Below, piece by piece: positions 57,797-64,000 of a DNA stretch of 64,000 bases. The stretch is taken from the NCBI GenBank assembly GCA_963739375.1, contig CAVUAF010000015.1, positions 401,174-465,173 on the forward strand, read 5' to 3'. Made by a program: the position numbers and the translations under genes. This stretch comes from CAVUAF01 sp963739375 (GTDB lineage Bacteria > Acidobacteriota > Terriglobia > Terriglobales > Acidobacteriaceae). The stretch's first letter is position 1; each line of letters begins with the position of its first letter. Under the pieces are notes generated by a model, which was not told where the DNA came from, did no database searches, and worked only from the letters and a program-made list of their open reading frames with translations.

Positions 57797-58485
57797 AACG
57801 CCCGCCGAAACCTGTGGCCAAGACATTCACCGCCACGCTGAAGCGCACCGGCGACCGGCTGCACTGGGTCGTGATCCGCGTGCCGCTGGACGTGGCGAAG
57901 GTGTGGGGTGTGCGCGGGCAGCTGCGAGTGAAAGGTGAGATCAACGGCTTCGCCCTCCGCACCTCGCTCTTTCCCAACGGCAAAGGCCAGCACTTCATGA
58001 TGGTCAACAAGCAGATGCAGGCGGGAGCGAAGGTCGCGCCGGGCGGAACGGCGCGCTTCCGTCTGCAGCCGGACACGGAAGAGCGCGTGGTGAAAGACCC
58101 GGCAGAGCTGCTGCGTGTGCTGCGGCAATCGAAACGGCTGGAGAGGTATTACAGCGCGCTGAACTATTCGACGCGCCGGGAGATTGCACGCTGGATCGCG
58201 GAGGGCAAGCAGGCGGAAACCCGCGTCCGGCGGGCGGAGCAGATGGCCGAGCGGCTGATGGAAACGATGGAGGCCGAGCGCGAGCTGCCGCCGCTGCTGC
58301 AGATTGCGCTCGCGCGGAACCCCAAGGCAGCGGCCGCGTGGCAGCGCATGCCGCCGTCGCATCGGCGCGCGCACCTGCTGGGCATCTTCTACTATCGCAA
58401 CCCGGAGTCGCGGGCGCGGCGGGTCGCCAAGGCCGTGCAGGCGATGGTGGAGTACGCGGAGAAGCGGCAGGCGCGCGAAGAATGA
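57793..58485 (+). CDS. YdeI/OmpD-associated family protein with DUF1905 domain
   Basis: 230 residues, ATG overlapping the previous TGA. N-terminal DUF1905-like barrel (FTATLKRTGDRLHWVVIRVP, VRGQLRVKGEINGFALRTSL). C-terminal helical YdeI/OmdA part (PKAAAAWQRMPPSHRRAHLL, RRVAKAVQAM). The middle segment contains an extra LLRVLRQSKRLERYYSALNY block, typical of the family. Function not defined experimentally as far as I know. Confidence 0.82.
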   Translation: MKRPPKPVAKTFTATLKRTGDRLHWVVIRVPLDVAKVWGVRGQLRVKGEINGFALRTSLFPNGKGQHFMMVNKQMQAGAKVAPGGTARFRLQPDTEERVVKDPAELLRVLRQSKRLERYYSALNYSTRREIARWIAEGKQAETRVRRAEQMAERLMETMEAERELPPLLQIALARNPKAAAAWQRMPPSHRRAHLLGIFYYRNPESRARRVAKAVQAMVEYAEKRQAREE

Positions 58486-58486
58486 T

Positions 58487-59002
58487 TTAACGCAAATCCA
58501 GGGGCCGGAATTCTTCGCCGCGTTTCACCGCCAGCCGGATGGGGCGCGGCCGGCCTTTGCGTGGCACCGTGACCTCCGCCCACAGCTCCTCACCGCGTTG
58601 CAGCCGGCTCGGGTCCGGCGCGTGCTCCGGCAGGAAGAAATCGATCGGCTCGACGAGCATGACCGGGAGCGGCGTCGTGTCGCTCGGCATGCGGCTATAG
58701 TGCACCGAACCCTCCGGGTCGCTTACCGCCACTAGTTTGCCGTTGCGAATCTCCAGATGCGCCGACTGTTGATAGACCCAGCGCGTGATACCTACGTTTG
58801 GCGGTGGCAGCGGCGGGTCCGTTTCGACCTCCATCCGCAATGACACGTAACGCCCACGAATCGGCAGCATCGGGTCGTAGGCAGCGGTCTTTACCCAGAC
58901 GCGCGGTCGCGTCGCGCGGTCGTACAGCATCTTCACGCCGAGGGAACAGACCAGCAGGCAGTGAACGGCGGCGAGCACGAGGCCGCGGCGCAGCGGGGTC
59001 AT
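58487..59002 (-). CDS. GDYXXLXY-motif membrane protein
   Basis: 171 residues. One N-terminal helix (GLVLAAVHCLLVCSLGVKML), then YDPMLPIRGRYVSLRMEV, which is the GDYxxLxY-type signature with Arg instead of Asp (RGRYVSL). ATG 59002 overlaps the end of the DUF2157 gene by four bases. In many bacteria this pair is fused or adjacent; role unknown. Confidence 0.8.
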   Translation of the reverse strand: MTPLRRGLVLAAVHCLLVCSLGVKMLYDRATRPRVWVKTAAYDPMLPIRGRYVSLRMEVETDPPLPPPNVGITRWVYQQSAHLEIRNGKLVAVSDPEGSVHYSRMPSDTTPLPVMLVEPIDFFLPEHAPDPSRLQRGEELWAEVTVPRKGRPRPIRLAVKRGEEFRPLDLR

Positions 59003-60156
59003 GTGCGCGCCTCCTCGATGCGGGCGATGAGCCGCCGCCGCGTGCGCTCCAGCAAGTAGCCGCCGGCGAGGAAGATGACGCCAAAGAGGATGAGGCTCCA
59101 GGAGCGGCCGAGCATGTCGAGCAGGTCGGAGAAGTAGAAGGCGAGCACGGCCAGGGCGAATCCGGCCACCCCGAGGTTGACGCGCTCCCGGCGCTGCTCG
59201 TAAACGCCCCACCAGATCAGCAGAATCGAGCCGACGATCAGCCACAGGAAACCGCTGAGCCCGTGCCAGACGAGGCCCGTGCCCGTGCTTCCTGCGTAAT
59301 GCGACCACGGTGGCGGCAGTTTGCTGAGGCAATAGAGCCAGAGGGCGGCGACGCCGTTCATCCAAACGCGCTCGCGGCACAGCCACCAGCCGGCCAGAAG
59401 CGGCAGCACGATGGCGGCAGCCCAGCCCATCGCGCGCAATTTCATGGGCAGCGGCGATCCCCAAGGATAGGGCTGCTCGCTGAACCAGACGATGGCAATC
59501 GCGGGAATCAGCGCCAGGCCGCCGAACCATCGCAGTGTGCGCCGCAGCCCGGCGCGCTCATCGGCCCAGATTGCGCCCAGGTACACGGTTGCGAGCAGGG
59601 CCACGCCCACGCTCAGGATGGCCGCGCCATCGTAGTAGTGCTCGGCGGCGACGATCCACTCGCCGACCAGCCACGCGGGCGTGAGCAGCGCAGCGAGCGC
59701 GGCATGGATCCAGTCGCGCAGTACGAGGTACGCGAGCCACGCCCCCGCCGCCCACAGCAGGAAGCCGCCGGGCCAGTGTTCTTCCAGATTGAAAATCTGG
59801 CCGGTGAGGAAGATCGCCGCGCCGAGCGCAATGGTCCCGACCGCATGCAATCCGCGGCTGAGTTGCGGCGCGCGTTGGGCACACAGCGCTGCCGCGATGT
59901 GGATGCCGGTCATGGTGCCAAGAACGAGCAGGAAGCGCTGCGACGGAGAGAGGTTATCCCAGTGGGCCGCGACGAAGAGCAACAACCCTGCGCCCAGCAG
60001 GACCACACCGAAGCCGATGGCCAGGAGCTGCACCACCGACAGCGTGCTTTTTTCGCGGCGCTGCTCGAACTCCAGAATGCGCTGCGCCGTGGCGGCGTCG
60101 ATCAGACCGGCTTCGCGCCAGCGCTCTACCGCGGTTTGCACTGCAGCCCGCGCCAT
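58999..60156 (-). CDS. DUF2157 membrane protein
   Basis: 385 residues. N-terminal soluble segment (AVERWREAGLIDAATAQRIL) typical of DUF2157, then about ten hydrophobic helices (LLAIGFGVVLLGAGLLLFVA; LRAMGWAAAIVLPLLAGWWL; SLILFGVIFLAGGYLLERTR). It overlaps the GDYXXLXY gene. Inner-membrane location is inferred; no catalytic motif. Confidence 0.85.
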   Translation of the reverse strand: MARAAVQTAVERWREAGLIDAATAQRILEFEQRREKSTLSVVQLLAIGFGVVLLGAGLLLFVAAHWDNLSPSQRFLLVLGTMTGIHIAAALCAQRAPQLSRGLHAVGTIALGAAIFLTGQIFNLEEHWPGGFLLWAAGAWLAYLVLRDWIHAALAALLTPAWLVGEWIVAAEHYYDGAAILSVGVALLATVYLGAIWADERAGLRRTLRWFGGLALIPAIAIVWFSEQPYPWGSPLPMKLRAMGWAAAIVLPLLAGWWLCRERVWMNGVAALWLYCLSKLPPPWSHYAGSTGTGLVWHGLSGFLWLIVGSILLIWWGVYEQRRERVNLGVAGFALAVLAFYFSDLLDMLGRSWSLILFGVIFLAGGYLLERTRRRLIARIEEART

Positions 60157-60189
60157 CGCGCAGGGTATACCACAAAGCCAGCGGGAAAG

Positions 60190-60942
60190 TCAGTGCGGGA
60201 GTAAGCGCAACGCGCGCGTCTGTTGTGCTGCATCGGCCATTTGAAACAGCCGGATGCCGGCGACGCCCGCTGCGCCCGCTCGCAGGCATTCACGCGCGTT
60301 TTCCAGGGTGACGGCGCCGATGGCGAGCACCGGCATGCCGCCCGTCGAGGCGGCGCAGGCGGCGTGCAGAGCGGTGACGCCGACCGGCTGGATTCTCTCG
60401 TGCGCCGCGTCGGGGCCTTTGCCGAAAACCGGCCCGAAGACCGCGAAATCCACGCCCTGCGCGGCCGCACGCGCGATCTCCGCGGGCGTGTGGCAGGAGA
60501 CGCCGATCACCGCATGCGCGCTGCCGGCTTTTTCGAAGAGCGCGCGGGCCTCGGCGGGCGCGAGCTCGTCGGCGCCCGCGCGCAGGTGCACGCCGTCGCA
60601 GCCGCAGGCGATAGCGACATCGCAGCGGGAGTTGATCAGCAGGCGGCTTGCCGATCCGGCGGCGCGGGCCGGCTCGACGGCCTGTCGTGCCAGGGTCGCA
60701 AGCCGCTCCAGCTCGCGCGTCGGCAGGTCTTTTTCGCGGAGCTGAATGAAGTCAACCCCGGCGCGGGCGGCGGCCGCGATCAACTCCAGCAGCCGCGCGC
60801 AACGCGCGGGCTCGTCGCCCGCAAGCTGCTTGCGGTCGGTGACGTAGCAGAGCAGGAAGGTCGTCGGTCGTCGGCCATCGGTCGTCGGCCCGGAGGAGCA
60901 GGCGGGCTTGTCCGGCGCCGTGGAGCAGCGTGAGCGGGGCAT
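60190..60942 (-). CDS. thiE: Thiamine-phosphate synthase
   Basis: Joins HMP-PP and HET-P to thiamine phosphate. About 250 residues from ATG 60942. Motifs: LCYVTDRKQL, GVDFIQLREKDLPTREL, LLINSRCDVAIACGCDGVHL, IGVSCHTPAE, FAVFGPVFGKGPD and LAIGAVTLENARECLRAGAAGVAGI. The first ~30 residues (before FLLCYVTDR) are not conserved and are partly encoded by a GTCGTCGG repeat flanking the start codon, so the true start is uncertain. No TPP riboswitch is seen upstream. Confidence 0.92.
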   Translation of the reverse strand: MPRSRCSTAPDKPACSSGPTTDGRRPTTFLLCYVTDRKQLAGDEPARCARLLELIAAAARAGVDFIQLREKDLPTRELERLATLARQAVEPARAAGSASRLLINSRCDVAIACGCDGVHLRAGADELAPAEARALFEKAGSAHAVIGVSCHTPAEIARAAAQGVDFAVFGPVFGKGPDAAHERIQPVGVTALHAACAASTGGMPVLAIGAVTLENARECLRAGAAGVAGIRLFQMADAAQQTRALRLLPH

Positions 60943-60995
60943 AAGCAAATCAACGGATGCCGAAGGCCGACGACCGAAGACCGAAGACCGACGAC
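60858..60995. repeat. MITE-like element with ~31-base inverted ends around the thiE start
   Basis: GTCGTCGGTCGTCGGCC...CGTCGGCC (60860-60890) and its near-complement GGCCGACGACCG...CGACGAC (60965-60995), about four mismatches, separated by 74 bases that include the thiE ATG. A related arm sits in the OppD-type gene (27339-27369). Confidence 0.7.
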
Positions 60996-61000
60996 TGTTT

Positions 61001-62168
61001 CTACTGCCACCCGACTTTCTGGCCCTGGTTCTGCTGATCGAGCCACTGCTTGAGCGGCGCGAAGTATTCCAGCATGGCGCCGGCATCCATGGTGCGCTCG
61101 CCGGTCATTTCGTAGAGCGTCTCCTGCCAGGGTTTCGACTGGCCGGCTTCCAGCATCTTCGCCAGCTTCGCGCCCGCCGCCTTGTTGTTGAAGAACGAGC
61201 AACGGTAGAGCGGCCCGGTGTGGCCGGCGGCGCGGCACATGCCGCGATAGAACTGGAACTGCAGGATGCGCGCCAGGAAATAGCGCGTGTACGGCACATT
61301 AGCCGGGACGTGATACTTGGCGCCGGGATCGAAGTCGTTCTCGCGTGCGCGCCACCGGCGGCGCCAGGCCCTGGTACTTGGCGCGCAGCTCCCACCAGGC
61401 CTGGTTGTAGTCCGCGGGCTTCACTTCGCCGCTGAAGACCTTCCAGCGCCACTGATCGATCAGCAGCCCAAAGGGCAGGAAAGCGATCTTGTCGAGCGCC
61501 TGGCGCAGCAGCAGCGCGGTGTCGTCGGTGGCGGGGACGGTGGCGAGCAGCCCCACGTCGTGCAGGTACTCGGGAGTGATGGAGAGCGCGATGGTGTCGC
61601 CGACGGCCTCGTGGAAGCCGTCGTTGGCGCCGTCCTGGAAGAGGAACGGCAGCCGGTTGTAGGCGCGCTGGTAGAAGTTGTGCCCCAGCTCGTGGTGGAT
61701 GGTGACGAAGTCTTCTTCGCGTGACCTGGATGCACATCTTCAGGCGCAGGTCGTCCTTGTTGTCGATGCTCCAGGCGCTGGCGTGGCAGACGACGTCGCG
61801 GTCGCGCGGCTTGGTGAAGAGCGAGCGCTCCCAGAACGTCGGGGGCAGCGGCGCGAAGCCCAGCGAGGTGAAAAAGCTCTCGCCGTAGTGGACCATGCCC
61901 AGCGGGTCCACGTTCTTCTGCTTCAGCAGCGCGGTGAGGTCGTAGGCGGGCTTCTGCGCCGGCGGCGCCACCAGCGGATAGATGTTCCCCCACTCCTGCG
62001 CCCAGATGTTGCCCAGCAGGTGGGCGCGGATCAGGCCGTTGGGCGTGACCGCATCCGGGCCGTATTGCTGCACCAGCCGGGTGCGCACGTAGGCGTGCAG
62101 CGACTCGTAGAAGGGACGCATCTGGCTCCACAGACGCTTCAGCTCGGCGCTGAACTGCTGCGGGGGCG
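61001..62168 (-). CDS. Peptidyl-dipeptidase A-like M2 metallopeptidase, C-terminal part, frameshifted
   Basis: Zinc dipeptidyl carboxypeptidase of the ACE family. Visible from QQFSAELKRLWSQMRPFYES through LGNIWAQEWGNIYPLVAPPA, TIHHELGHNFY (HExxH zinc site), GFHEAVGDTIALS (third ligand Glu) and YTRYFLARILQFQFYRGMCR to ...QNQGQKVGWQ. Single-base shifts near 61715 and 61345 split it. The N-terminal half is missing: similarity ends abruptly at ~62,165 where spirochaete-like fliP begins. Probably secreted, but the signal peptide is not in this sequence. Confidence 0.88.
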
Positions 62169-63038
62169 GACCAATTGTTGGGTCATCAGGCCCCAGCCGT
62201 CCACGAGGATGAATAGGATGAGCTTGAACGGCATCGAAATCATGACCGGCGGCAACATGATCATTCCCATCGACATCAGCGCCGAAGCCACTACCATGTC
62301 GATGATGATGAACGGGATGAAGAGCAGGATGCCGATCTTGAAGGCTATCGTCAGCTCGTTCAGGATGAACGCCGGAATCAGCACGTAGGTCGGAACGTCC
62401 GCGAGGTTGTTCGGCTTCGGGAGGTCGCGCATGCTCATGAACAGCCGTATGCCGTCCGGATTGCTCCTGAAGCTGCCGGTACATGAAAATCCCAAGGGAG
62501 CTCTCGGCGTTCTTGTACGCCGTCTCCACGTTGATCTTCCCGTCCGGACAGAGGCTTGAAGGAATCGTCGTACATTCCCGAAGGTCGGCCACATAATGAA
62601 AAGCGTCAGGAAAAGGGCGATTCCCATAATAACCTGGGTCGGCGGCGTGGACTGCAGCGAGAGCGCGCGCCTGACGAAATCGAGCACTATCGAGATTCGC
62701 AGGAAACTCGTCAGGAGCAGCAACAAGGAAGGCGCGAGCGAGATGCACCGTGAGCAGCAGCAGGAGCTGCACCGAAAACGCGACTTCCTGATTCGTCGTC
62801 GGGTTCCTGACCGTCAAGTCGACGAAGGGAATTCCCGCTGTCGGCGTGCCGGCAGGGCGGTCGTCCGCCGGTTGTTCGGCGGTGACGGCAGCCGTCGGCG
62901 TGCCGGTCGTTCGGGCGTGACGGCAGCCGTGCGGCGAGGCGGTCGTCTGCTGCGGCGACCCCGGCCGCTTGCGCCGACGCGCGGCTGCGCCGATAGCAAT
63001 ATCAGCGCGACCGCCGCGAAGAGCGACAGTTTTTTCAT
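62160..63038 (-). CDS. fliP: Flagellar export-gate protein FliP, spirochaete-like, multiply frameshifted
   Basis: Membrane protein of the flagellar type III export gate. ATG 63038 starts a signal-peptide-like MKKLSLFAAVALILLSAQ. Pieces are VDLTVRNPTTNQEVAFSVQL, LLLLTSFLRISIVLDFVRRA, ALFLTLFIMWPTFGNV, KINVETAYKNAESSLGIFMY, DGIRLFMSMRDLPKPN and VMISMPFKLILFILVDGW. Frame breaks lie near 62475, 62575 and 62745. The segment between signal peptide and GIPFVDL is long, with a GTPTA-x-VTAEQPADD repeat. The C-terminus runs into the M2 peptidase at ~62,165. Composition and wording match Treponema-like FliP, not Acidobacteriota. Confidence 0.85.
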
Positions 63039-63136
63039 CCTTCCTCCCAGTATGAAAGGCGGCGCACCGGCGCAGGGTGCTACGCGGCGCCGGCCTATAC
63101 GCTTTCAATACTTCTTCAACCTCTCCCTCTGCCGTT

Positions 63137-63763
63137 TTAGGAAATCGAGTCCTCGGTCGGACGGCATCTTACCGTCCGATCCGCCTCCGGTCGAATTCGA
63201 TAGCGCTCCGGTCCGCGGCCTTTTTCCTGTTCTCCCGGTTCAGGAGGCCGAGAATCACGGTCCCGAAATCCCTCTTTTCCGGAAGCCCGGAACCCGACGG
63301 GACGACTCTCCGCTTCCAACATGAGCGTATCCATCGTCTCGCGGTCGGTTATTTCGGAAAGCAGGCTCACCCCTCCGTCGCCCGTTCCGATCAGGAAAAC
63401 CTGACGTCCCACCGAGACGAGATGAAGGAAGCGGTCGATCCGAGCGCGGTCGAGCCGAGGATCCTGATTCCCCGAAAACCGGCTTTGCCTTCGGCTTGCC
63501 CGCTTTCTTGATAAGGTAAAAACCCCGTAGATCGCCGCGACGACGACGGCGAGGATGAGGATCATGCGGATGAAATACCAGGCGTCGACCGCGGCCGTCG
63601 CTTTGGGACCGAGCTCGATCGGCGGGAGTCGTTCATCGGAAATTGTCAGCGTTTTTTCGTCGATCGCGGCCGCGGTCGCGCGCCGGCGTCGTGCCGTCGG
63701 CACGTTCTGCGCTAAAATGGCGGCGGCGTTCAGCAGGATATACGCCGCGCATAGAAGAGCCAA
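63137..63763 (-). CDS. fliO: FliO/FliZ-like flagellar biosynthesis protein
   Basis: 208 residues in this frame. N-terminal signal-like helix (LLCAAYILLNAAAILAQN), a second helix (WYFIRMILILAVVVAAIYGV) and then the FliO-type domain DRFLHLVSVGRQVFLIGTGD, SLLSEITDRETMDTLMLE. The start at 63763 is a TTG; an in-frame CTG at ~63781 follows a strong GGGAGGGG, so the true start may be further out or altered by an error. It sits between fliN and fliP as in spirochaete motility operons. Confidence 0.8.
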   Translation of the reverse strand: MALLCAAYILLNAAAILAQNVPTARRRRATAAAIDEKTLTISDERLPPIELGPKATAAVDAWYFIRMILILAVVVAAIYGVFTLSRKRASRRQSRFSGNQDPRLDRARIDRFLHLVSVGRQVFLIGTGDGGVSLLSEITDRETMDTLMLEAESRPVGFRASGKEGFRDRDSRPPEPGEQEKGRGPERYRIRPEADRTVRCRPTEDSIS

Positions 63764-63815
63764 CGTGAGCGTTTTCAGTTTCCCCTCCCAGAGTAAACTA
63801 AAATATGCTACTATT

Positions 63816-64000
63816 CTAACTCATATCGCTCATTCTTTCCAGTGGCGAAACGATTTCCGTTACGCGTACGCCGAAATTCTCGTTGATAACCACGACCTCG
63901 CCTTTGGCGATGAGTTTCTGGTTTACCAGGATATCGACGGGCTCGCCGGCAAGCTTATCGAGGGCGATGATCGTTCCTTCGCCCATGCCGAGGATTTCTC
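63816..64000 (-). CDS. fliN: Flagellar motor switch protein FliN/FliY, C-terminal end, truncated by window edge
   Basis: About 60 codons visible: EILGMGEGTIIALDKLAGEP, VDILVNQKLIAKGEVVVINE, NFGVRVTEIV, stop at 63816. This is the SpoA/FliN domain end. The upstream part lies beyond 64,000. GC is clearly lower than in the acidobacterial part of the window. Confidence 0.92.
   Translation of the reverse strand, partial: EILGMGEGTIIALDKLAGEPVDILVNQKLIAKGEVVVINENFGVRVTEIVSPLERMSDMS

Noticed and set aside
61105..63108. A 667-codon minus-strand frame joining fliP-like and M2 peptidase-like parts
   Set aside because: It mixes frames of two unrelated genes across an assembly joint and is not one protein.
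62160..64000. Horizontal transfer of a flagellar operon into the acidobacterium
   Set aside because: Both genes are cut at the same point with no mobile element or tRNA at the border; a chimeric contig explains it more simply.

Overview
The first ~62.1 kb read as one high-GC chromosomal segment of an acidobacterium. The evidence is a complete rRNA operon whose 16S resembles Terriglobia/Koribacter-type sequences, a large Oar-like TonB-dependent receptor ending in a phenylalanine-terminated barrel, and the dispersed 'HPERSEG' palindromes I associate with this phylum. No phage, CRISPR array or transposase gene is visible.

Layout. 1-935: end of folC. 1267-3740: a nucleotidyl cyclase/Ser-Thr kinase fusion. 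3830-7805: nucleoside salvage (cdd, pyrimidine phosphorylase, concentrative transporter, purine phosphorylase). 7879-16717: cell-surface genes (beta-propeller/phosphoesterase, Oar-like receptor, AsmA). 16903-24620: housekeeping (TPR membrane protein, rplU, rpmA, obgE, nadD, rsfS, rlmH, proS). 24637-29177: two small unknowns, cobO, accD, an OppD-type ATPase and a YacL-like PIN/TRAM protein. 29820-35287: radical SAM, DinB, zinc-ribbon membrane proteins, a glycosyltransferase-like protein and a beta-lactamase-fold hydrolase. 35472-36155: a probable selenoprotein of the GrdB/PrdB family. 36234-46476: tgt, yajC-secD-secF, tonB-exbB-exbD-exbD, TPR lipoprotein, accC. 46493-47680: secreted trypsin-like protease. 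48662-54345: 16S-tRNAIle-tRNAAla-23S-5S. 54280-54835: partial tandem copies of the 5S 3' end and terminator. 54913-61300: two small unknowns, ada, a papain-like protein, a YdeI-like protein, a DUF2157/GDYXXLXY pair, thiE and an M2 metallopeptidase.

From about 62,165 to the end the sequence switches, inside two genes at once, to a lower-GC spirochaete-like flagellar operon (fliN-fliO-fliP, minus strand). This is most simply an assembly chimera.

Two things shape interpretation. First, single-base indels break reading frames in clusters (kinase, nupC, proS, secF, tonB, exbB, accC, M2 peptidase, fliP). Several of these genes are normally essential, so most breaks are probably sequence errors. 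Second, short palindromic repeats occur between genes and also in frame inside genes (tgt, accC, oppD, thiE). The best biological finding is the in-frame UGA in the GrdB/PrdB-like gene, which has a U-x-x-C context and a SECIS-like hairpin at the expected distance.
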